Below, one piece after another: positions 29,001-35,000 of a stretch of DNA of 35,000 nt. A program made the translations under genes and the position numbers. Source of the DNA: Theodoxus fluviatilis (lineage: Eukaryota > Mollusca > Gastropoda > Cycloneritida > Neritidae); the NCBI GenBank assembly GCA_034096865.1, contig JAWQFJ010020518.1:12501-47500 (forward strand). The letters are read 5' to 3'. Below the pieces are notes generated by a model. It was not told the origin of the DNA. It did no database searches and saw only the letters and a program-made list of their open reading frames with translations. Within the stretch, counting starts at the first letter, position 1; each line of letters starts with the position of its first letter.

Positions 29001-30462
29001 ATTGATCAAAGGTTATTGTTGTCAATAATTTGAAATCAACAGTTATGAAACAGAAAATTAATATTTATTATACAACATGGTTATGTCACAAACAATTTTA
29101 TGATAAACTAAATGTAGCATGTTGGGGTTACTGACATGTTTCAATGGTTTAGTTGCTTTACAAGGATAACATATAATTATATATAAAAATAATTAATGGA
29201 CATTAACTGATGATTAAGGCTCAGGTGTAATTCAGTTGAATTATGAAAACAAATGGGAGGGGGAGATGGGAGAGGTTTCCAAAGGATGGTGGAGGAACGA
29301 AATAATACATATAGTTTTCACAGCAGGAGCCTCCTCATAATCATCAGTAACATTATCATAATCAGTAACATCATTTTAATTATCATTAATATTATCTTAA
29401 TAACATCATCATTGTCAATATCTTTTCAATAATCAGGGACATTATAACCATCAGTAACATCATTGTCATAATAATTTTTATACTTGATTTTTCACAATCT
29501 GTAACATTATCATTCAGACCCCCACGCCACCCCAAATGTGTATATGTACAAAAGCATAAGTATACACATTGATCATGATACAGTGAATATGTTGAAATCC
29601 ATGTAACACTTTACAATTGAGGGTAAAATATAGACTGCCAGAGTCCAGAAAACAAAACCCATCAAGATAGCCTTTGACTGATCATTGTCCCTCACTTCTG
29701 CTGCTTGCCAAACTGAGGAAGGACTGGCTGAAATGTTTATCGTTCATTAAACCAGGGATCCCTACACCTTCCGTTCAACCAGGTGATCAATATACTCATG
29801 GACATGGCTTTGTACATTTACCAAGTTACCTCCTTTGCCACTGAAACCATCATTGTTACCTTCTTTTCTGCAATATGTTTTCTGTAGCAATTGTATGGAA
29901 CAAGTAAAATTTTAGGCCAGATGTGTATGGAATCAAAGATTTTCTTTTTGATAGTAAATGTGTTTCTTCACACAAGTGTAATTACCTTATTCAAAACTTT
30001 GTCATGATCTCTTAAGTCAAATATAATAATTGTATTTATTTCAGATACAAAACAATCAAAGACAAGCATGGCACAACTGGGAGCAGCAGGTGCCATTGGC
30101 CGTATTTTGATCTGCTGGATGCCATGTTCCAGTCGGATCCGGCCATTGTCCCTGTTGCCCCAGTGGCATCAATGCCATGGCCAACGTCCTCCTCAGCAAC
30201 ATCAGCACCACAGGAAGAAGAAGACGAAGAGATGCAGGCTCATGATGAGTTGCCCACTCTTCATGTGCCAAGACGGCGTAAGAGAAAACAGAGGGATGAG
30301 CCGGAATGGTTCAAGACCTTCCATGAAGACTTGAAAAAAATGCATATGGAGCGATTGGAGGAAGATAAACGAAAGACTGAGATAGAGAGGCAGCGGTTGG
30401 CAGTCCTCACGCGAATTGCAGACAATCTTGAAAAACTCAACGTCCACCAACCTTTTCCCTAA
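26020..30462 (+). CDS. Harbinger trihelix (Myb/SANT-like) DNA-binding protein, 7 exons
   Basis: Exons by splice consensus and phase: 26020-26125, 26641-26709, 27782-27853, 28161-28232, 28543-28614, 28763-28949, 30045-30462; 331 codons. The first five introns are phase 1, the sixth phase 2, and no stop appears. Residues 1-58 (FSLLLPPRLADMIEK, LPSTVLAILQQRYG) are of unknown fold. Residues 59-130 are three copies of a 24-residue Ser/Pro/Gln-rich segment, one per duplicated exon. Residues 131-221 form a Myb_DNA-bind_4/trihelix domain: WSHEATLLLINE, AWRRVASSMEERGY, CCQKFRNLKQRYKTIKD, CHWPYFDLLDAMF. An acidic linker, a basic PRRRKRKQR stretch (probable nuclear signal) and a C-terminal coiled coil (EWFKTFHEDLKKMHMERLEE on) follow. 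Known: such proteins bind Harbinger ends and help import the transposase. Exon 2 is the least certain. The gene converges with the transposase gene 0.7 kb away. Confidence 0.8.
26126..26640 (+). other. Intron 1 of the trihelix gene
   Basis: GTAAGC donor at 26126 and TATTATTGCAG acceptor at 26630-26640. AT-rich, no other feature seen. Confidence 0.6.
26710..27661 (+). other. Intron 2 of the trihelix gene, before the duplicated unit
   Basis: GTAAGT donor at 26710. AT-rich. A 16-bp acceptor/donor-bounded piece at 27104-27119 does not keep the reading phase and is not counted as an exon. Confidence 0.5.
27662..28662 (+). repeat. 379-bp tandem triplication carrying an exon
   Basis: Units recur at exactly 379-bp spacing for the first two (ATGAATCAACGACACAG at 27721, a one-base variant at 28100, again at 28479); the third unit is cut short near 28662. 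Each holds a TTTTTTGCAG acceptor, a 72-bp exon and an AGAG/GTAAAT donor. Exon copies 1 and 2 are identical. Copy 3 differs at six positions (for example CAGCC to CACCC and CTGAGAG to CGGAGAG), with splice sites intact in all three. Confidence 0.95.
28950..30044 (+). other. Last intron of the trihelix gene
   Basis: Donor GTTTGT at 28950 is weaker than the others; acceptor TTATTTCAG at 30036-30044. It contains degenerate ATCATCAGTAACATTATC-type repeats at about 29330-29520. No exon seen inside. Confidence 0.55.
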
Positions 30463-31160
30463 TTGATCCAATTGCAGTTGACATAATTATACATGTAATA
30501 TCACAGTTAGCCTGTGAGCCCAAACCTATGGCTAATCTTGAAAAAGATCTGACATAGGTCATTAATGAATGAGTTCAGAAACATTTGGCCTGATAGTTTT
30601 ATTGTTGTAGCAGTTTATTTGGTATTCAAGCAACATGTGCATTCTTTCAACTCTTCATGTGTACCTCTGGGCAATCTCTCCAATCTTGTTTTGTTAAGGG
30701 GAGACATGGGTAAAAGAGAAGATATTTTTTTACTGCAATGAGTTTTGAAACTTTCATGCATGGTAATTCAAAGATATACATGAAAATAAGAGAAAACCAC
30801 TTTTGCTCAATGGAAAAAAAAGTACATCATTTGTTAATTATTCAAATAACACATAATTTTCTATCTTTTGAAAAAATGTTCAACTCAAAAACTATATACA
30901 GCATGATAAAAATGTTGGTTTCCTTAGATTTGTCATGTCAATATATAAAACTATTCAAAAGTGATCTTACTCAAAATCACCAGAAAATGACATTTGACTG
31001 TTTTTACAGTGGTGTCTTCCCTTAACTTAAATGCTGTTCATAAACTTTTCACTGCAAACTTATGGGTATTCCATAAAAAATCTTATATGGGTCATTATGG
31101 TTCAAGTTCCAAACTTTTGGGGTACCTAGTTTTTTTGTTGTAGTTTTTGGTTACTGATAA
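30463..31160. other. Intergenic region between the two convergent Harbinger genes
   Basis: AT-rich, holding the 3' UTRs of both genes. TTTATT on plus at about 30598 and 30612 (AATAAA on minus) could serve the transposase transcript. No clear AATAAA for the plus-strand gene was seen. Confidence 0.4.
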
Positions 31161-32809
31161 TTATGCCAAAGTGTACATTATTTGGACTCTTTTGGTGTGT
31201 GCTTCTTGAGCTATTGCCCCCTCTTGTTCTGTGATTACACTGCTGATCTCTTCTACAATGATGTCTGTTTCATCAAAGGACTCTTTCTGCAGAATGAAGT
31301 TATGTAGCACACAACAGGCTGTGATAACTTTGGGCATGTCTCTAGTTCTCCTCATGTCTAAGTTGATCAGACGCCTGAATTTTCCCTTTAGGAGACCAAA
31401 AGCACGTTCTATGTCTACTCTGGTGGAGCTATGCAGCTGGTTGTACTTTTTCTCTTGTGGCGTCAGATGGCCATTGTCACGAAATGGATTCAAGAGAAAC
31501 GTGGTCAACCCATATGCTGAATCCCCCAGCAAATGGAAATTGTTTGGAGGTGGATTTGCTCGCAGATAAGAATAGAGGGGACTGGATTTGAACGCGCGTG
31601 CGTCATGGACAGACCCAGGGTAGCCACAATAGATGTCAAGGAAACGCAGATGGCTATCACAAACACCCTGCAAATGAAATGCAGGATATCCTTTCCTGCA
31701 AATGAAGGAGTTGCGGAAGTCAGAGGGGCCAGTGATGGGAATGTATGTTCCATCAATGGCACCAATGACCCCCGGAAAACCTGTGCGTGCACTAAATGCA
31801 TCTGCAATTGCAGCATACTGTCGTGGTGATGGCCATGAGACCAATTCTGGAAGAAGTGTTCCTGACAGGATGTTGCAGATGTTCATCAAGCAATAGTGCA
31901 ATGATCCCTTGCTCATTCCAAATCTGTCAGCCACACCTCTCAAACTCTCTTGGTTGCTCAAACACCAGAGTGATGCCAGGGTCCTCTTCTCCAGGCTGAT
32001 GGTTCTTGCTGGGGTATGTGGACCAAGAAGTTCCAAAAGATCCTGAAAATAAAATGAAAAGATTGTTACACTTTTCAAAAGATATCATCAGTCATACAAA
32101 ATCATTAAATTGCTAACTTGATTACAATTCTTGTTTTTCAAAGTGTTGGGTCTTTGAACAAAATATTTATGCTTGTAAATTGTCAAGTTGGAATTGATCT
32201 TGTAAGTAGGGTGACCCTGGGTTATTTTCACCTCTAGGAGAATGAGTGGCTAGCTCCATGCCAGAAAGTTGGTTCACTTTCTTTGCTAGCTCATTACAAA
32301 TTTTCATTATTAGTTAAACTCAAAGATGACAGGACAGGCACAGCTACTTTCCTTTAGCAGTAATTTATATTTTAAGATTACATCTTTCAATCATATCAGC
32401 AGTCCACATTTCAGGGAAAGGGCATGCACACATTCTAATGATGTGCTACAATCCAGACTTTTGCTGTCAAGTTAATGTATAGATTTATTTAGTAGTCAGA
32501 CCTTTGAATTTCTGGAAGATTTGTAATGGCATTGAAAGGATTTTGTAGACTTGCAGCTTTCTGTTAGTTATGATTTGTTTCTTCCCTTTTCAACTTTATT
32601 ATTGGTTTGAAGAACAAATGTTTGTTAGTTATTGAATTCTGTATCAAAACATGTTTTCTACACTGTCTCTAAAATGTTTTATGCACACTTCATTTAGCAC
32701 ATAAAACTGCAGTTGTCAGATGTCTAGGTATTACAGAAAGATAGCTAATAGTGATGGAGTGGTTGAGGTTTGTGTGAGTGTGTGTGTGAGTGAGTGTGTG
32801 TGTGTGTGA

Positions 32810-32878
<69 letters not shown>

Positions 32879-34640
32879 CAAGAGTTAAATTATTATGTTA
32901 TATAAATGCATTTCTTTGGCTATAATATTGTGTGTTGGATATTTATATCTGGTCATTTAGGGTTGACTAGCCTTTGGTCACTCTATTGTCTGCAGTCTCT
33001 GCAGGGCAGTTTTTTTTTTACTGACAATTAATGCACAATGTAATTTGATTGCACATGAGCATATTTAGAACAATGCAAATCTATTAGAAGTCAAATCACA
33101 TTCTGTCATAGTAAGGAACTTGTTTGAGTTACATTGCTGTAAACCATTTTAAAATGATTGTGAAATTTGCTTTTCATGTGAATGATGGAAATAAATACAT
33201 AAAAACAAAACATGAATCATCATTATAATTTAAATGTACTAGATTCCTCAGTTGCTTTTGTGATAGGGTGCACCCATCACCAAATGTATTTGCCCTCTCC
33301 CTCTCCCCCTCCCCAACATGCATCATGTGTGTCCAGTGAGTCTGACACCCGTTCCACATGGCCAGCCACAACACTGTTCTCTTCTGCTAGTCTGGAAGGG
33401 TCGAGTGGCTGCTGTTTATATCACTTGTTAACTGGATATGTCACACTTTCCCTCTCTCCCTGTCATATGTCTTGAGTGTTACATGTCCATTCTCTATTAC
33501 TATCCGAATATGAAGCTCTGTACTGCTGTCAGTTTGGTAGGGTCCAATGGTTGCGCGTTCGATCACTTGTTTCAACGTGACATGTGAATGCAGACTGTTC
33601 CCCAGGCATGTGCATTGTTCCACATTGTGGGAACAATGCCAACTCTTCCCTTTGTTCATCCCCACCAAGAACCTGTCTTACCACCAGGCCCAATCACACT
33701 TGCAAAATTATTTTAAGGTGACATCATTTAAAAATTCCATTAAGACAGAATGCCTGATTTCCCGATTTGACTGTAACACATCCATCCCTAAGTGATTTGT
33801 GGGTGAAGATGGAAATCGCGATGTGAATTTTGCCCTATTGCCCTTTATGCTTTTTCGTTTTGAAGGTTCTACACATCCTCCGCTGGCTGATAGGCAGTGG
33901 AACTCTATTTCATAGATTTCATGTGACTGGTTAGTTGAGTCGTACTAGACTCCACTGGTGTGTATTGTTTTTATACCTTGGTAAAGATGGGTATTTATTA
34001 ACGTTGTGGCCTTATATAGCCTACAAGGCTGATAGGCCCTTGAACTCCATCCATCCACCCACACCCATGTTGACACTGCTTCGTATCGTAGCTGCTTTGA
34101 GAATTTTTAAGAAAGATCAGAATAACCACAAAATTGAAAACGAATACAGTTGTAAAATCCGCGATGTCAAAGGAACATTTATCCTTTTATATTGAAATAT
34201 CCATAAATCGTTGGATGCAGTAGCATAAATGTAAACACGAATGATGCACTACCAATGCAGTGGAGTTTAAAACGTTCCTCACAATTATTATCTCTTTATA
34301 AACAATTAATGCACTAAATTATAGTTTACACCCATGAAATTATCCATCTTTAATTTCGGTGTGTGACTGTCTACATCACAAATCGACCTATCAACACTAC
34401 TCCGAGAGCCGAAAGGTTATTATTCATTCAAACGTTCACAAATGTACGAATACGTCTCCAAAACATACATCCTTAGATAATAGGAATATATAATAATAAA
34501 ACAAAGAGATTTCCGAAATAATCTGAGCTAATAATAATTACCTGAAATGAAGATCGGCTCATTCGAAAATGCGCCTTGAAGAGCGGATCGCTGTACTTCG
34601 GCACAGTCTCTTCCACGTAGTTTTTTATGCGAGCGTACAT
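31161..34640 (-). CDS. PIF/Harbinger DDE transposase (HARBI1-like nuclease), 2 exons
   Basis: Exon 1 runs 34640-34542 (33 codons: MYARIKNYVEETVPKYSDPL, then FKAHFRMSRSSFQ). The intron has donor GTAATTA and acceptor TTTTATTTTCAG, phase 0. Exon 2 runs 32042-31161 (293 codons). Total 326 residues, near the usual 350-400. An HTH-like segment reads LSNQESLRGVADRFGMSKGS. The DDE_Tnp_4 catalytic core shows GAIDGTYIPI (Asp130), LLGDSAYGL (Asp207) and VDIERAFGLLKGKFR (Glu245), with GSVHDARAF between. CVLHNFI near the C-terminus is also typical of the family. It cuts and joins DNA at the element ends, in the nucleus, with the Myb-like partner. The 2.5-kb intron holds a GT microsatellite. The start is uncertain: longer family members have 40-60 further N-terminal residues, and such a segment lies upstream in another frame. 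Confidence 0.88.
32043..34541 (-). other. Intron of the transposase gene
   Basis: About 2.5 kb, AT-rich, without recognised exons; the protein motif order is continuous across it (MSRSSFQ to DLLELLGP). It contains the (GT)n tract at 32766-32876 and two loosely similar segments near 33385-33445 and 33525-33590. Confidence 0.6.
32766..32876. repeat. (GT)n microsatellite in the transposase intron
   Basis: GT dinucleotides, interrupted by GAGTGA in the first half and pure in the last 60 bp. Confidence 0.95.
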
Positions 34641-34840
34641 GCTTGATGCAAAGCTTCAGCACCAATCTCTGCAGCAGTAGCATCATCAAGGTATGACCAG
34701 TCCATCTTTTCTGCTGGTGAAGTCAGTTGGTCTAGAAGCATCCACAGTACGACTCCGGAATGACGAGAATGCAACGCTGCAGCCATATTGATTATTGGTC
34801 GAGAGTGAGAATTAGGCGGGCAGTGGGCAAAATTGCCCAC
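34625..34840 (-). other. Upstream frame of the transposase gene (uORF or broken N-terminus)
   Basis: A 71-codon minus-strand frame (Met at 34840, or internal starts such as MAAALHSRHSG and MDWSYLDD) ends ACTLA and a TAA at 34627-34625. It overlaps the first 16 bases of the accepted transposase start in a different frame. Its composition fits the variable N-terminus of Harbinger transposases. A one-base loss near the A6 run at 34620 would explain it, or it could be an upstream ORF. Confidence 0.5.
34823..34840. promoter_or_regulatory. Palindrome upstream of the transposase gene
   Basis: Arms GTGGGCAA and TTGCCCAC separated by AA, just 5' of the transposase frames. Possible binding site or core promoter element. 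It does not match the TACCGGTACG sites at the left end. Confidence 0.35.
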
Positions 34841-34856
34841 CGATAACTACATGTTT

Positions 34857-34900
34857 AAGGGAGGCAACTCTGTATCTTAATTAGTTGTGTAACCTCCCTT
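34857..34900. repeat. Short inverted repeat with AAGGGAGG arms
   Basis: AAGGGAGG (34857-34864) and CCTCCCTT (34893-34900) enclose 28 bp containing CAACTC. AAGGGAGATAACTC-like motifs are, as I recall, common in molluscan non-coding DNA, which is part of my taxonomic guess. It could be a tiny foldback element or the edge of another repeat. Confidence 0.4.
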
Positions 34901-35000
34901 GAAGGCTTGATGTCAGTGTCGAGTCTTACGCCCCGTCAGCACTGTCATTTTGACATAATTTTCTATTTGAGCGGTGCCGAGCCTTCATGTACAGCTGCAA
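34901..35000. other. Right edge of the window
   Basis: No gene recognised. I searched here for the complement of the Harbinger left end and did not find it. Confidence 0.3.

Larger units (their letters stand above)
25884..34850. mobile_element. Two-gene PIF/Harbinger transposon, right end not found
   Basis: The left end is GGCGTGTTCAAGA at 25884, next to TA (25882-25883) and inside a LINE ORF1 frame. It encodes a trihelix (Myb/SANT-like) protein on plus and a DDE transposase on minus in convergent order, the standard two-gene content of animal Harbinger elements. At nearly 9 kb it is large for the superfamily because of long introns. The 34,850 limit is only the upstream edge of the transposase gene: a complement of the left end (TCTTGAACACGCC) is not seen up to 35,000, so the right end lies outside the window, has decayed, or the genes are a domesticated host pair. 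Both frames look intact, apart from a question at the transposase N-terminus. Confidence 0.65.

Noticed and set aside
34841..35000. Right terminus of the Harbinger element
   Set aside because: No complement of GGCGTGTTCAAGA or of the TACCGGTACG block is present. The AAGGGAGG inverted repeat here does not match the left end.

Overview
The window is eukaryotic: it has spliced genes with GT/AG introns, LINE, LTR and DNA transposons, and very long simple repeats. It reads as a marine invertebrate. A mollusc, perhaps a gastropod, is my best guess, based on an AAGGGAGGCAACTC-type motif at 34857, the microsatellite load and the transposon mix; the phylum is an inference. Host coding sequence is sparse. 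I see one probable first exon of a flavin-containing amine oxidase gene (minus strand, 2249-2441) and one short ORF with a C-terminal ZZ-type zinc finger (plus strand, 23616-24164). Almost everything else is repeats and mobile DNA.

Layout. 1-3.3 kb: microsatellites and minisatellites around the amine oxidase exon. 3.35-9.2 kb: two copies of a TIR transposon family with C/G-rich interiors, a 2.4-kb satellite of 60-bp units, and a tRNA-like insertion inside a purine-rich minisatellite. 9.3-11.7 kb: a G-rich 45-bp satellite. 12.2-14.5 kb: a CR1/L2-like LINE 3' end broken by two precise insertions, a 60-bp micro-element with 9-bp target duplications and a 1.53-kb solo LTR with 5-bp duplications. 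15-20 kb: short tandem arrays and a third copy of the C/G-rich TIR family. 20.4-23.1 kb: nested TIR elements, including a MITE. 24.5-25.9 kb: a LINE on the minus strand with ORF1 and endonuclease fused by an internal deletion.

The most coherent genetic unit is a two-gene PIF/Harbinger transposon from 25884 to at least 34.8 kb. A trihelix (Myb/SANT-like) DNA-binding protein of 331 codons is encoded on the plus strand (seven exons, 26020-30462). A DDE transposase of 326 codons is encoded convergently on the minus strand (two exons, 34640-31161). In this superfamily the Myb-like partner binds subterminal DNA and helps the transposase enter the nucleus. Both reading frames can be spliced without an internal stop and the DDE triad is present. 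A 72-bp phase-1 exon of the Myb-like gene is present three times through a 379-bp tandem duplication. The left end (GGCGTGTTCAAGA next to TA) matches the ends of a 514-bp MITE at 20865-21378 (GGCTTGTTCAGGA next to TA), so the MITE may be a non-autonomous relative. The right end of the large element was not found.

The least familiar observation is a pair of tiny elements (46 and 60 bp) in opposite orientation at 2729 and 12540. They share both ends (CATTCTGTAAAC and its near inverse) and each has a perfect 9-bp target duplication; one splits a LINE reading frame that continues once the insert is ignored.
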